Shown here: positions 1 to 8,054 of the stretch, piece after piece
Layout: each line of letters starts with the position of its first letter
How positions within the stretch are numbered: the first letter of the stretch is position 1
NCBI RefSeq assembly: GCF_004522235.1
Contig: NZ_SDLT01000046.1
Span: 1-45,999, forward strand
Length of the DNA stretch: 45,999 nt
Direction of reading: 5' to 3'
Source: Amycolatopsis nivea
GTDB lineage: Bacteria; Actinomycetota; Actinomycetes; Mycobacteriales; Pseudonocardiaceae
The notes under the pieces: model-generated
The model's input: only the letters and a program-made list of their open reading frames with translations
Told to the model about the DNA's origin: nothing
Database searches by the model: none
Translations under genes and position numbers: made by a program

Positions 1-46
1 AGCCGCTTGACAAACAAAACCCAGGGATGTCTTCACGGACCGCCAG

Positions 47-1369
47 TCAGACCATTGCGGGCTTCCGCAGCAAGTTTCCGTAGGCCGCGGCGAACAAGGC
101 GGAAAGCAGCGCGGCCACCGCCGCCACCGCGAAGCTCCATCCCGGACCGCCCGCCGACAGCACCACCGCGCCCACCGCTCCGGCGAGGCTGCTGCCCACC
201 ACCCGGACCAGCGCGTTGATCCCGCCCGCCGCGGCCGTCTTCGCGGGCTCGACGTGCTCGACCGCCATCGTGCCCAGCGCGGCGTAACCGAGCCCGATGC
301 CCAGCCCCAGCACCGCTGCGACGGCATAGAGACCCAGTCCGTCGCCAGGCAGCAACGTCAGCCACAACGCGGCCACCAGCACCACCGCCGAACCGCCTGC
401 GACCAGGGCGGGCGCGCTGAACCGGCGCATCAACGCACCGGCCAGCACGGAAACCACGAGCATCAAGATCGTCGTCGGCAAGAGATAAAGCCCCACCTGC
501 AACACCGACGCCCCGAGCATCCCCTGCGCGTACGCGGAAAGCGTCATGATCGTGGCGAACAAAGCGAAACCGAGCAGGAAAGACGCCACTGTCGCGCCGA
601 CCGTTTTTCGGTGCAGCAGCATGGGAATCTCAATCAATGGCGTCTTCGTGCGCCGCGCCGTCGCCACCCACACCGCCGCCAGCACCACGGCCGTGACCAG
701 GAGCCCGACGGTCGCCCAGCCCCATTCGGAACCCTTGCTGATCGCCAGCAGCAGGCAGATCAGCCATCCCGACACCAGCACCGCGCCCAGCAGATCCGGC
801 GAACCGCTCCGGGCCTCGGCCGTCCGGTCCTCCCGGACCGCGGCGACCAGCGCGAACGCCACCACGCCGAGCGCCGCCAGCACCCAGAACACCAGCTGGT
901 GATCGCCGCCGGCGAGCCCGGCGAGGATCATCCCGCCGCCGCTGCCCGCGCCGATCGTCGCGCTCAGCACGCCGATCGCGGTCGGCAGCGACCGAGGCGG
1001 CAGCACGTTCCTGACCTGGCCGATCGCCAGCGGCAGCAACGGCGCGGCGGTCCCTTGCAGGATCCGGCCGACGACCAGCAGCGGCAACGATTCCGCGACC
1101 GCCCCCAGCACCGATCCCCCGACCAGCAACGCGAGCACGACCAGCGACATCGTGCGCCTGCCGTAGAGGTCGCCCAGCTGCGCGACCAGCGGAATCGCGA
1201 CCGCGCCCGCCAGCAGCCCCGCGGTCAGCGCCCACGACACCGAGCTCAGCGGCACCCCCAGCTTGAGCTGCAGCTGCGGCAGCAACGGCACCACCACGGT
1301 CATCTGCAAAGTCCCGACCGCCACCGCGAACGCCAGCGCGGCGACCGTCCCCCAGTAGTTTTTGTACAT
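47..1369 (-). CDS. MFS drug-efflux transporter (DHA-type)
   Basis: This 440-residue, very hydrophobic protein is an inner-membrane proton-coupled exporter of the major facilitator superfamily. The inter-helix motif GDLYGRR follows the second membrane segment, and the sequence continues with about 12-14 alternating hydrophobic stretches. The open frame runs on upstream to 1522, but that part lies inside the divergent tetR gene. I therefore start at the ATG at 1369 (MYKNYW), where a hydrophobic first helix begins at once; an ATG at 1393 is the alternative. The gene is divergent from the TetR gene at 1392 with 22 bp between start codons, a typical repressor/pump arrangement. The substrate cannot be read from sequence. 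Confidence 0.85.
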   Translation of the reverse strand: MYKNYWGTVAALAFAVAVGTLQMTVVVPLLPQLQLKLGVPLSSVSWALTAGLLAGAVAIPLVAQLGDLYGRRTMSLVVLALLVGGSVLGAVAESLPLLVVGRILQGTAAPLLPLAIGQVRNVLPPRSLPTAIGVLSATIGAGSGGGMILAGLAGGDHQLVFWVLAALGVVAFALVAAVREDRTAEARSGSPDLLGAVLVSGWLICLLLAISKGSEWGWATVGLLVTAVVLAAVWVATARRTKTPLIEIPMLLHRKTVGATVASFLLGFALFATIMTLSAYAQGMLGASVLQVGLYLLPTTILMLVVSVLAGALMRRFSAPALVAGGSAVVLVAALWLTLLPGDGLGLYAVAAVLGLGIGLGYAALGTMAVEHVEPAKTAAAGGINALVRVVGSSLAGAVGAVVLSAGGPGWSFAVAAVAALLSALFAAAYGNLLRKPAMV

Positions 1370-1378
1370 GTATAAAAA
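1359..1378. promoter_or_regulatory. Probable TetR operator
   Basis: TTTTTGTACATGTATAAAAA is a 20-bp palindrome with a single mismatched base pair (positions 6 and 15), centred on 1368/1369. It is strikingly AT-rich for this genome and lies between the divergent MFS and TetR start codons. Symmetric sites of this size in such an interval are the usual operators of TetR proteins. It includes the proposed ATG of the transporter. Confidence 0.65.
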
Positions 1379-1391
1379 GTAGCATGGCGGC

Positions 1392-2036
1392 ATGCCAGCG
1401 CGCACCGGCCGACCGCCGAAGATCTCCAAGGCCGACATCGTGGCCGCCGCACACCGGGTCATCGACTCCGAAGGCGTCGACGCGCTGACCATGCGCCGCC
1501 TCGCCCGGGAGGTCGGCAGCACGGCGATGGCGCTGTATCACCACGTGCGCGACAAAGAGGGGCTGCTTCTTCTGCTGCTCGACGACTACGCGCACCGCGA
1601 AATGCCTCGGCCGGAGAACCTCCCCGAGGAACCGTGCGACCGGATCGTGGCGGTCGCGACGGCGATGCGGGACGGGCTGGCGAACTGCCCGTGGATCGTG
1701 GAAGTGCTGCGCTCCGACGACCTGCTGTCAGTCGGCGGGCTGTGGTACCCGGAGAAAATCGTTGCGGCGGCGGGAAAAGCCGGGCTGCCGATCGAGGCGG
1801 CGGTGGAGGTCTACCGAGCGGTGTGGCACTACACGCTCGGCGAGATCAGCTCACGCGCGGCCGCCGCGCGACGGCGCGATCAGGGCGGCGACACCTATCG
1901 CCAGCGAGTCTTCGCGGAACTGGACGCGACGGAATTCCCAGCGCTCGCCCAGATCGGCCCGCGCTGGGAAACCCTTACCGCACAAGACAATTACGAACGA
2001 GGCGTGCACGCGCTCGTCAAGGGATTGCTGCCGTGA
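1392..2036 (+). CDS. TetR/AcrR-family transcriptional repressor
   Basis: This 214-residue protein is a predicted ligand-responsive DNA-binding dimer. The N-terminal helix-turn-helix is clear at about residues 10-55: SKADIVAAAHRVIDSEG, then LTMRRLAREVGSTAMALYHH, with the Y-HH-KE ending typical of TetR. The remaining ~150 residues look like a TetR_C ligand-binding domain of the type carrying TetR-class tetracycline or efflux repressors. The ATG at 1392 lies 22 bp from the start of the divergent MFS exporter, across a 20-bp palindrome, so local control of that pump is the natural inference. No ribosome-binding site precedes the ATG, so the message may be leaderless. Confidence 0.88.
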   Translation: MPARTGRPPKISKADIVAAAHRVIDSEGVDALTMRRLAREVGSTAMALYHHVRDKEGLLLLLLDDYAHREMPRPENLPEEPCDRIVAVATAMRDGLANCPWIVEVLRSDDLLSVGGLWYPEKIVAAAGKAGLPIEAAVEVYRAVWHYTLGEISSRAAAARRRDQGGDTYRQRVFAELDATEFPALAQIGPRWETLTAQDNYERGVHALVKGLLP

Positions 2037-2062
2037 GGGGAACCCGCCCGGGCTCCCCTCAC
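2033..2062. terminator. Terminator hairpin between tetR and cysM
   Basis: Arms GTGAGGGGA (2033-2041) and TCCCCTCAC (2054-2062) pair perfectly over 9 bp, with a short extra CCCG/CGGG pairing inside. The left arm contains the TetR stop codon. It lies between two convergent genes and has no U-run, as is common in actinobacteria. Confidence 0.6.
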
Positions 2063-2072
2063 GAGCGCTAGG

Positions 2073-3023
2073 TCAGGCCCAGAGCTGACCGTCAAGCCGT
2101 TCCGCCGCTTCGTCCAGCGACCCGGAATACGCGCCGGTCGACAGGTACTTCCAGCCGGCGTCCGCGACCACGAAAGCCACGTCCGCCGTCTCGCCGCGGG
2201 CTGCGGCCTTCTCCGCGACCCCGAGCGCGGCGTGCAGCACCGCTCCGGTGGAGATCCCGGCGAAAATGCCCTCGTGCTCCAGCAGCTCCCGCGTCCGCCG
2301 GAGAGCGTCGTACGCCCCCACCGAATAGCGTCCGTTGAGCACACTTTCGTCGTACAGCTCCGGCACGAACCCCTCGTCGAGGTTGCGCAGGCCGTACACC
2401 AGCTCTCCGTACCGGGGCTCGGCCGCGATGACCTGGACGTCCGGCTTGTGCTCGTGCAGGTACCGGCCGACCCCGACCAGCGTCCCGGTCGTCCCGAGGC
2501 CGCCGACGAAATGCGTCAGCGTCGGCAGGTCCTTCAGCAGCTCCGGCCCGGTCCCGCGGTAGTGCGCGTCCGCGTTGGCCGGGTTGCCGTACTGGTAGAG
2601 CATCACCCAGTCGGGGTTCTGCTTCGCCAGCTCCTTGGCCCGCCGCACGGCCTCGTTCGAGCCGCCCGCGGCGGGCGAGAACACGATCCGCGCGCCGTAC
2701 GCCTGCAGCAGCTGCTTGCGTTCGGCCGAGGTGTTCTCCGGCATCACGCACACCAGGCCGTAGCCCTTGAGCTTCGCGGCCATGGCCAGCGAAATCCCGG
2801 TGTTGCCCGAGGTCGGCTCGAGGATCGTGGACCCGCGCCGCAGGATGCCGTCCCGCTCCGCCGCCTCGATCATGGCCAGCGCGGGCCGGTCCTTGATCGA
2901 GCCGGTCGGGTTGCGGTCCTCGAGCTTCGCCCACAGCCGCACCTCGTCGGTGGGCGACAGGCGGGGCAGGCCGACGAGCGGCGTGCCGCCGAGCGCGTCG
3001 AGGAGGGACTCGTAGCGGGTCAT
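2073..3023 (-). CDS. cysM: Cysteine synthase CysM (CysO-thiocarboxylate dependent)
   Basis: This 316-residue PLP enzyme of fold type II has the Schiff-base lysine in GSIKDRP (K44), the substrate loop TSGNTG (71-76) and a phosphate-binding GLGTTGT loop. In M. tuberculosis the orthologue makes cysteine from O-phosphoserine and the thiocarboxylate of the carrier protein CysO. That specific role is supported here by gene order, because cysO ends 4 bp upstream and the Mec peptidase gene precedes it. The start at 3023 follows the cysO stop closely. The protein is far more canonical than the two cysteine-synthase-like proteins encoded at 20252 and 26018. Confidence 0.93.
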   Translation of the reverse strand: MTRYESLLDALGGTPLVGLPRLSPTDEVRLWAKLEDRNPTGSIKDRPALAMIEAAERDGILRRGSTILEPTSGNTGISLAMAAKLKGYGLVCVMPENTSAERKQLLQAYGARIVFSPAAGGSNEAVRRAKELAKQNPDWVMLYQYGNPANADAHYRGTGPELLKDLPTLTHFVGGLGTTGTLVGVGRYLHEHKPDVQVIAAEPRYGELVYGLRNLDEGFVPELYDESVLNGRYSVGAYDALRRTRELLEHEGIFAGISTGAVLHAALGVAEKAAARGETADVAFVVADAGWKYLSTGAYSGSLDEAAERLDGQLWA

Positions 3024-3027
3024 CGGC

Positions 3028-3306
3028 TCAGCGCGCGCCGCCCGCGACGGCGGGCAGGATGGTCAGGGTGTCGCCGTCCTTGACCTCGGCGTCGAGCCCG
3101 CCGGAGAAGCGCACGTCCTCGTCGTTGACGTAGACGTTGATGAAGCGGTGCAGCTTCTCCTCCTTGACCAGGCGCGCCTTCAGCCCGGCGTGCCGCGACT
3201 CGACGTCGTCGATGATCTCGAGGACAGTCTTGCCCGACGCCTCGACGGACTTCTCGCCGCCGGTGTGGGTGCGCAGGATGGTCGGGATGGACACGGTCAC
3301 GGCCAT
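3028..3306 (-). CDS. cysO: Sulfur-carrier protein CysO (ThiS/MoaD family)
   Basis: This 92-residue ubiquitin-fold protein carries sulfur as a C-terminal glycine thiocarboxylate for cysteine synthesis by CysM. Most of the sequence matches what I recall of the mycobacterial CysO pattern (VSIPTILRTHTGG, VYVNDEDVRFSGG, TILPAVAGG). It does not end at the di-glycine: codons 3031-3036 add Ala-Arg, giving a GGAR terminus. A tail after GG must be removed before the glycine can be adenylated, and the JAMM peptidase gene directly upstream is the obvious candidate. A ThiF/MoeB-like activating enzyme is not in the window. Confidence 0.92.
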   Translation of the reverse strand: MAVTVSIPTILRTHTGGEKSVEASGKTVLEIIDDVESRHAGLKARLVKEEKLHRFINVYVNDEDVRFSGGLDAEVKDGDTLTILPAVAGGAR

Positions 3307-3374
3307 GGTTTTCTACCTCCGGGTGGGTTCCTACACGCTGACGTATCGGACGCCGCGCTTTATTCCGCGAGAGT

Positions 3375-3782
3375 TCAGTCGACGATCTCGACCGGCTCCT
3401 CGGTGATCTCGGCGTCCACGATCCGGTACGAGCGGAACTCGTGCGAATCGGGCTCTCTTGTCGAGACGAGCACGTAGTGCGCGTCGGGTTCGGCGGCGAT
3501 GTTCGCGTCGGTGCGCGACGGATAGGCCTCGGTCGCGGTGTGCGAGTGGTAGATGACCACCGGGACCTCGTCGTTCGCGTCCATCTCGCGGTACAGCTTG
3601 AGCAGGTCGCCCGAGTCGAACTCGTAGAACGTCGGCGAGCGGGCCGCGTTCAGCATCGGGATGAACCGCTCGGGGCGGTCCGAGCCGGCAGGACCGGCCA
3701 CCACCCCGCACGCTTCGTCGGGGTGGTCACGGCGGGCGTGGGCGACGATCTCGTCGACGAGTTCACGGCGGATCCGGAGCAC
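3375..3782 (-). CDS. mec: Mec-type JAMM metallopeptidase (M67 family)
   Basis: This 135-residue zinc peptidase has a complete JAMM motif: E23, then HSHTATEAYPSRTD with H79, H81, S89 and D92. The known mycobacterial Mec releases cysteine from the CysO-Cys adduct. Related enzymes also trim residues that follow the di-glycine of carrier proteins, which this CysO would need. It is the first gene of mec-cysO-cysM on the minus strand, with 68 bp before cysO. The start is a GTG at 3782; an out-of-frame ATG lies a few bases upstream. Confidence 0.9.
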   Translation of the reverse strand: MLRIRRELVDEIVAHARRDHPDEACGVVAGPAGSDRPERFIPMLNAARSPTFYEFDSGDLLKLYREMDANDEVPVVIYHSHTATEAYPSRTDANIAAEPDAHYVLVSTREPDSHEFRSYRIVDAEITEEPVEIVD

Positions 3783-3798
3783 ACGGACATCTTAGTTC

Positions 3799-3817
3799 GT
3801 GGACCGAACGAGTCCAC
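3799..3817. promoter_or_regulatory. Inverted repeat in the mec / 3864 divergent promoter region
   Basis: GTGGAC (3799-3804) and GTCCAC (3812-3817) form a perfect 6-bp inverted repeat with a 7-bp spacer, in the 81-bp gap between the divergent mec and 3864 genes. It may be an operator, but no regulator family can be assigned. Confidence 0.3.
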
Positions 3818-3863
3818 ACTGTGAGAGCTACCGCTCATCCGCAGGTCAGGGCACAATAACGGG

Positions 3864-4235
3864 ATGCCGGTGTCGTCGAAGATCCGCGAACGCTGCCGTG
3901 GCCTGCTGGCCGAAGGGGACGTCGTCCAGTACGTGTTCCCCGCCACATCGCTGATGGTTTCGATGATGGCCGCGCACCGGAACTTCGTCGTCGTGGTCAC
4001 CGACCGGCACGTCACGGTGCTCGCCTGCAGCACTTTCCGCCGGTGGAGGCCGGTTTCGGTGTGGGCGCACTTGCCGCGCTCGACCGAACTGGGCCCGGTG
4101 GACCTGCATCCCTCGCTCGGGCCGACGGTGTCGTTCGGCGGCTTGGTGCTGGAGATCGACGACGAGTACGTGGCCACCGTGCGCGCCGCCGACCTCGAGC
4201 GGAGCGAGGACGCGCTCCCTAAGGACCCGTTCTGA
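3864..4235 (+). CDS. Conserved hypothetical protein
   Basis: This 123-residue soluble protein has no motif I recognise. It is rich in short beta-type segments (VVQYVFPATS, FVVVVTDRHVTVLAC, VSFGGLVLEIDDEYVATV). That pattern resembles the small PH-like domain proteins common in actinobacteria, which is only an impression. The ATG at 3864 is divergent from mec. The 3' end overlaps the convergent P1 peptidase gene by 17 bp. Confidence 0.7.
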   Translation: MPVSSKIRERCRGLLAEGDVVQYVFPATSLMVSMMAAHRNFVVVVTDRHVTVLACSTFRRWRPVSVWAHLPRSTELGPVDLHPSLGPTVSFGGLVLEIDDEYVATVRAADLERSEDALPKDPF

Positions 4236-5280
4236 CCGTCAGCGCCTCCGGCCACACATCCCGATAAGCCGGGATACCGGCCGCTGAGGTCGCCGCCAGC
4301 AGTCCGTGCACCATCGCCCGCGCGAACACCCGCGCCGCCGCCGAGCACAAGGCGTCCAGTGCGCCCGCTCGCGCCGCCACGGCGAACGACCCGGGCTCCC
4401 CCGGCAACTGCTGCGCGCCCGTCGCCAGCGCGAACACAGTGTCGCCGTCGAACATCGAGTGCGCCGGACGCACCGCGCGCGCCAATCCGTCCTGCGCGGC
4501 GACCGTCAACCGGCGTGCCTCTGCCTTCGTCAACGCCGCATCGCAAGCCACCACACCGATCGTGGTGTTCAGATCGGTCCGCTGCCCCGGCACCTCACCG
4601 GGCCGATCCGGCCAGCGGACGCCGAACTCGCCGTCCACCTCGTGATCAGCGGCAAAAGCCCGCCCCGTCGCGAAATCCACGGCCTGGCCCGCCGCGTTCA
4701 CCGCGGCGATCGCGCCGACCGTCACGTCGCCGACGACCTCGCTCGCCGTCCCGATGCCGCCCTTGAGCGAACCGACAACGGCACCGGAGCCCGCGCCGAC
4801 AGTGCCCATCGCGAAGGTCTCCCCGGCGGCTTCGCAAGCGGCGTAACCGAAATCGGCGTCCGGCCGATTGCCCCACGCGCTGCGCGGCAGGTCGAACAGC
4901 ACCGCCGCGGGCACGATCGGCACCACCTCATACGGCTGCGCGCCAACGGGAAACCCGTAGTTCCGCTCGGACAGCCACCGCATCACGCCGTCCGCCGCAG
5001 CGAGCCCGTAGGCGCTTCCGCCGGACAGGCAGACCGCATTCACCTGCTGTACCAGGTTTTCCGGCTCCAGCAGGTTGGTTTCGCGAGTGCCGGGCGCGCC
5101 GCCGCGCTGGTCGACCGCGCCGGTCGCCCCGTCCGGCACGAGCACGACAGTGGTTCCGCTCGCCCAGCCGTCGCCGAGCCGTTGGTGATGGCCTACGAGA
5201 ACGCCGGGAACGTCGGTGATTTTCCCGCCGGTCAGGCGGTCAGCGCTTGGATCAGCGTCTCCTGCACCCATGTCAGCCAA
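4219..5280 (-). CDS. P1 family peptidase (S58, DmpA-like)
   Basis: This 353-residue protein matches the self-processing aminopeptidase/amidase family of DmpA: GKITDVPGVLVGHH near the N-terminus, the CLSGGSAYGLAAADGVM block, GSGAVVGSLKGGIG, and DLNTTIGVVACDAALTKAEA ahead of the expected cleavage/nucleophile region. The family cleaves itself into two chains and acts as an N-terminal nucleophile enzyme; the physiological substrate is unknown. It is the last gene of clpS-DUF2017-peptidase, the same order as Rv1331-Rv1333. With the ATG at 5280 it overlaps the end of the DUF2017 gene by 49 bp; an ATG at 5271 is an alternative. Confidence 0.88.
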   Translation of the reverse strand: MADMGAGDADPSADRLTGGKITDVPGVLVGHHQRLGDGWASGTTVVLVPDGATGAVDQRGGAPGTRETNLLEPENLVQQVNAVCLSGGSAYGLAAADGVMRWLSERNYGFPVGAQPYEVVPIVPAAVLFDLPRSAWGNRPDADFGYAACEAAGETFAMGTVGAGSGAVVGSLKGGIGTASEVVGDVTVGAIAAVNAAGQAVDFATGRAFAADHEVDGEFGVRWPDRPGEVPGQRTDLNTTIGVVACDAALTKAEARRLTVAAQDGLARAVRPAHSMFDGDTVFALATGAQQLPGEPGSFAVAARAGALDALCSAAARVFARAMVHGLLAATSAAGIPAYRDVWPEALTVRTGP

Positions 5281-5789
5281 TGGTAGACGCCGAGATGGGG
5301 TGCGCGGGGGTCGTCTTCCGGCAGTTCGTCCGGCATGTCCTCGGTGACGTCGAGCGCCGTGCCCAGCGCCAGCCGGACGTCGTTCAACGCGCCGAGCCAG
5401 GCGTCGGCCTGCTCGAACGACAGCTTGACCGAACCGCCGTCGCGCGGGAGCGTGTCCAGCACGATCTTCGCGACGCCGACCTTCTTCTCCAGCAGCTCCG
5501 GTTCGTGCAGCGACCGCATCGCCGCCGCCGAATCGAGGTCCTCGCGGCTCGGGTTGTCCGGGTCGAGCCGGTGGAAGTCCGGCAGCAGCCGCGACAGCAC
5601 CGGGTCGTCCGGCGATTCGGCGGGCCCGGTGCGGATCCCGGTCAGCTCGGCCAGTTCGTCCTGCGGGGCCTCCTCGGCCCGCGCGGTGAGCATGTCCTCG
5701 AGCTGCCCGACCAGGCCGCGCAGCACCGCGGCCTCCTGCTGTTCGAACCCGGCGAGGATGGCGTCCCCCTTGCGCCGCCAGGCCTTCAC
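5232..5789 (-). CDS. DUF2017 family protein
   Basis: This 185-residue acidic, largely helical protein corresponds to the DUF2017 gene that accompanies clpS in actinobacteria (Rv1332 position). The function is unknown. I chose the GTG at 5789 because it overlaps the clpS stop as GTGA, implying translational coupling; the open frame extends upstream only inside clpS. The sequence shows no signal peptide or membrane segment, and the C-terminal GVYHWLTWVQETLIQAL block looks like an amphipathic helix. The constant link to clpS suggests a role around the Clp protease or its adaptor, which is inference. Confidence 0.85.
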   Translation of the reverse strand: MKAWRRKGDAILAGFEQQEAAVLRGLVGQLEDMLTARAEEAPQDELAELTGIRTGPAESPDDPVLSRLLPDFHRLDPDNPSREDLDSAAAMRSLHEPELLEKKVGVAKIVLDTLPRDGGSVKLSFEQADAWLGALNDVRLALGTALDVTEDMPDELPEDDPRAPHLGVYHWLTWVQETLIQALTA

Positions 5790-6085
5790 GAGGGCTGTTC
5801 CATGGTCGCCCACAGGCCCGCCGCGTGCAGCTTCGCCACGTCGGTCTCCACCTTCTCCTTCGAACCGGACGACACGATCGCCCTGCCCTTGTTGTGCACG
5901 TCGAGCATCAGCTTCGTGGCGTGGTCCCGGCTGTAGCCGAACAGCTTCTGGAAGACGTACGTCACGTACGACATCAGGTTGACCGGATCGTTCCAGACGA
6001 TCGTCCGCCAGGGCTGGTCGGATTCGGCCAGCTCGGCCCCGAGTGGATCGACCTGCGTCTGTTCGGATGCGACAGGCGTGGACAT
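5786..6085 (-). CDS. clpS: ATP-dependent Clp protease adaptor ClpS
   Basis: ClpS delivers N-degron substrates to the ClpAP/ClpCP protease. The core signature is present: WRTIVWNDPVNLMSYVTYVFQKLFGYS followed by HATKLMLDVHNKGRAIVSSG and ELAKLHAAGL-like C-terminal residues, with the Asn-Asp and His pocket residues expected for N-end recognition. The ATG at 6085 (MSTPVASEQ) gives 99 residues; the frame opens three codons earlier at 6094. It is divergent from pncB with 74 bp between starts and coupled to the DUF2017 gene through a GTGA overlap. Confidence 0.95.
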   Translation of the reverse strand: MSTPVASEQTQVDPLGAELAESDQPWRTIVWNDPVNLMSYVTYVFQKLFGYSRDHATKLMLDVHNKGRAIVSSGSKEKVETDVAKLHAAGLWATMEQPS

Positions 6086-6159
6086 GCACACCATGGTGTC
6101 ACGGGGCCATCCCGGTACGCCGCGCCAGGTCCGTCCATGTGAGTGAATAGGCTGCTCCC

Positions 6160-7464
6160 ATGGGTTCCCCCGAGCCGGTCACCAGCGCCAGCACGGCGCT
6201 GCTCACCGACCATTACGAGCTGACCATGCTGGCGAGCGCGCTCGCGGACGGGACGGCCGACCGGCCGTGCGTGTTCGAGGTCTTCGCGCGAAGGCTTCCC
6301 GACGGCCGCCGCTACGGCGTCGTCGCGGGCACCGCGCGCGTGCTCGACGCGATCGCCGACTTCCGCTTCACCGACGCCGAACTGGCCATGCTGGAGCAGA
6401 CCGCGGTCGTCGACCCGGAAACGCTGGCGTGGCTGGCCGACTACGAGTTCCGCGGCGACATCGACGGCTACCGCGAAGGCGACCTGTACTTCCCCGGTTC
6501 GCCGATCCTCACCGTGACCGGCAGTTTCGCCGAAGCGGTGGTGCTGGAGACGGTGGTGCTGTCGATCCTCAACCACGACAGCGCGATCGCCTCGGCGGCG
6601 GCGCGGATGTCCGGCGCGGCGCACGGCAGGCCGATCATCGAGATGGGCGGACGGCGCACGCACGAGTACGCCGCGGTCGCCGCCGCGCGCGCCTCCTACC
6701 TGGCCGGATTCGCCACCACGTCGAACCTCGAGGCGGGCCGCCGCTACGGGATCCCCACCCGCGGCACCGTCGCGCACGCCTTCATGCTGCTGCACGACAG
6801 CGAGGAAGCCGCGTTCCGCGCCCAGGTCAGCAAAATGGGTCCGGACACCACGCTTCTGGTGGACACCTACGACATCACCGCGGGCATCGAGGCGGCCGTG
6901 CGCGTCGCCGGCCCGGAGCTGGGCGCGATCCGGATCGACTCCGGCGACGTCGGCCCGCTCGCCCGCAAGGCCCGCGACCAGCTCGACGCGCTCGGCGCGA
7001 AGGACACCCGGATCGTGGTGTCCGGCGACCTCGACGAGCACGCGATCGCGGCGCTGCGCGCGGAGCCGGTGGACGCGTACGGCGTCGGCACCTCGGTGGT
7101 CACCGGATCCGGCGCGCCGACCGCCGGGATGGTGTACAAGCTGGTCGAGGTCGACGGCCGCCCGGTCGCGAAACGCAGTGCGCACAAGGAATCCCGCGGC
7201 GGGCGCAAGCACGCGCTGCGCCGCCACCGCAGCACCGGGACCGCGGTCGAGGAAGTGGTCTGGACCGCCGCGAGCGGCCGCCCGGAACCCGGAGAGAACG
7301 ATCTCGACCTGCAGATTCCTCTGGTGCGAGATGGCGCGCCGGTGGAGGATCTGCCCACACTGGACGACGCGCGGGCCCGGTTGCGGCGCGCGCAGGTGAG
7401 CCTGCCGTGGGAGGGCCTCAAGCTCTCGCACGGCGAGCCCGCGATACCGACGACTTTTCTGTAG
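6160..7464 (+). CDS. pncB: Nicotinate phosphoribosyltransferase
   Basis: This 434-residue enzyme condenses nicotinate with PRPP to give nicotinate mononucleotide in the NAD salvage (Preiss-Handler) pathway, with ATP hydrolysis. LLTDHYELTMLASAL at the start, the GTVAHAF segment carrying the histidine that is phosphorylated in this family, and IRIDSGDVGPLARKARDQLD are characteristic. The gene ends 10 bp before pncA, so nicotinamide deamidation and nicotinate salvage are co-transcribed. Divergent clpS and this gene order match the M. tuberculosis pncB1 locus. Confidence 0.95.
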   Translation: MGSPEPVTSASTALLTDHYELTMLASALADGTADRPCVFEVFARRLPDGRRYGVVAGTARVLDAIADFRFTDAELAMLEQTAVVDPETLAWLADYEFRGDIDGYREGDLYFPGSPILTVTGSFAEAVVLETVVLSILNHDSAIASAAARMSGAAHGRPIIEMGGRRTHEYAAVAAARASYLAGFATTSNLEAGRRYGIPTRGTVAHAFMLLHDSEEAAFRAQVSKMGPDTTLLVDTYDITAGIEAAVRVAGPELGAIRIDSGDVGPLARKARDQLDALGAKDTRIVVSGDLDEHAIAALRAEPVDAYGVGTSVVTGSGAPTAGMVYKLVEVDGRPVAKRSAHKESRGGRKHALRRHRSTGTAVEEVVWTAASGRPEPGENDLDLQIPLVRDGAPVEDLPTLDDARARLRRAQVSLPWEGLKLSHGEPAIPTTFL

Positions 7465-7474
7465 GGAGCCGACC

Positions 7475-8050
7475 ATGGGAACCGCACTGATCGTGGTGGA
7501 TGTGCAGAACGACTTCTGCGAGGGAGGCTCGCTCGGCCTGCCGGGCGGGGCGGCTGCCGCGGCGGCCATCTCGCAGAAGATGGCCGAAGGCGGCTACACG
7601 CACATCGTCGCCACCCGCGACCACCACATCGACCCGGGCGACCACTTCAGCGACACGCCCGACTTCAACACCAGCTGGCCCCCGCACTGCGTCGCGGGCA
7701 CGGCGGGCGCGTCGTTCCACTCGGCGCTGGATGTCGTGCCGGTCGAGGCGGTGTTCTCGAAGGGCGAGTACACCGCCGCGTACTCCGGTTTCGAGGGCAA
7801 GTCCGGCGACGGCAAGACACTCGAGGAATGGCTGCGCGCGCACGAGGTGACCGACGTCGACGTCGTCGGCATCGCGACGGACTTCTGCGTGCGCGCCACC
7901 GCCCTCGACGCCGCGGGCGCCGGGTTCAACGTGCAGGTGCTGCTGGACCTGACCGTCGGCGGCTCGCAGCCGACGGTGGACGCGACGCTGAAGGACTTCG
8001 ACGAGGCGGGGGTGCGCTACACCGGCACGCCCGCCCTGCCGCCCGCCTGA
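7475..8050 (+). CDS. pncA: Nicotinamidase / pyrazinamidase
   Basis: This 191-residue cysteine hydrolase converts nicotinamide to nicotinate for PncB. The triad is visible at D9, K96 and C138 (IATDFCVRAT), and the metal ligands fall at D49, H51, H57 and H71. The lysine, cysteine and metal-ligand positions are numbered as in M. tuberculosis PncA, and D9 corresponds to its D8. The ATG follows the pncB stop by 10 bp with GGAGCC upstream. The next gene is convergent, only 4 bp from the stop. Confidence 0.95.
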   Translation: MGTALIVVDVQNDFCEGGSLGLPGGAAAAAAISQKMAEGGYTHIVATRDHHIDPGDHFSDTPDFNTSWPPHCVAGTAGASFHSALDVVPVEAVFSKGEYTAAYSGFEGKSGDGKTLEEWLRAHEVTDVDVVGIATDFCVRATALDAAGAGFNVQVLLDLTVGGSQPTVDATLKDFDEAGVRYTGTPALPPA

Positions 8051-8054
8051 TCGG

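Noticed and set aside
1..46. Left edge of the window.
   Set aside because: Only 46 bp precede the MFS stop codon; no feature can be supported there.
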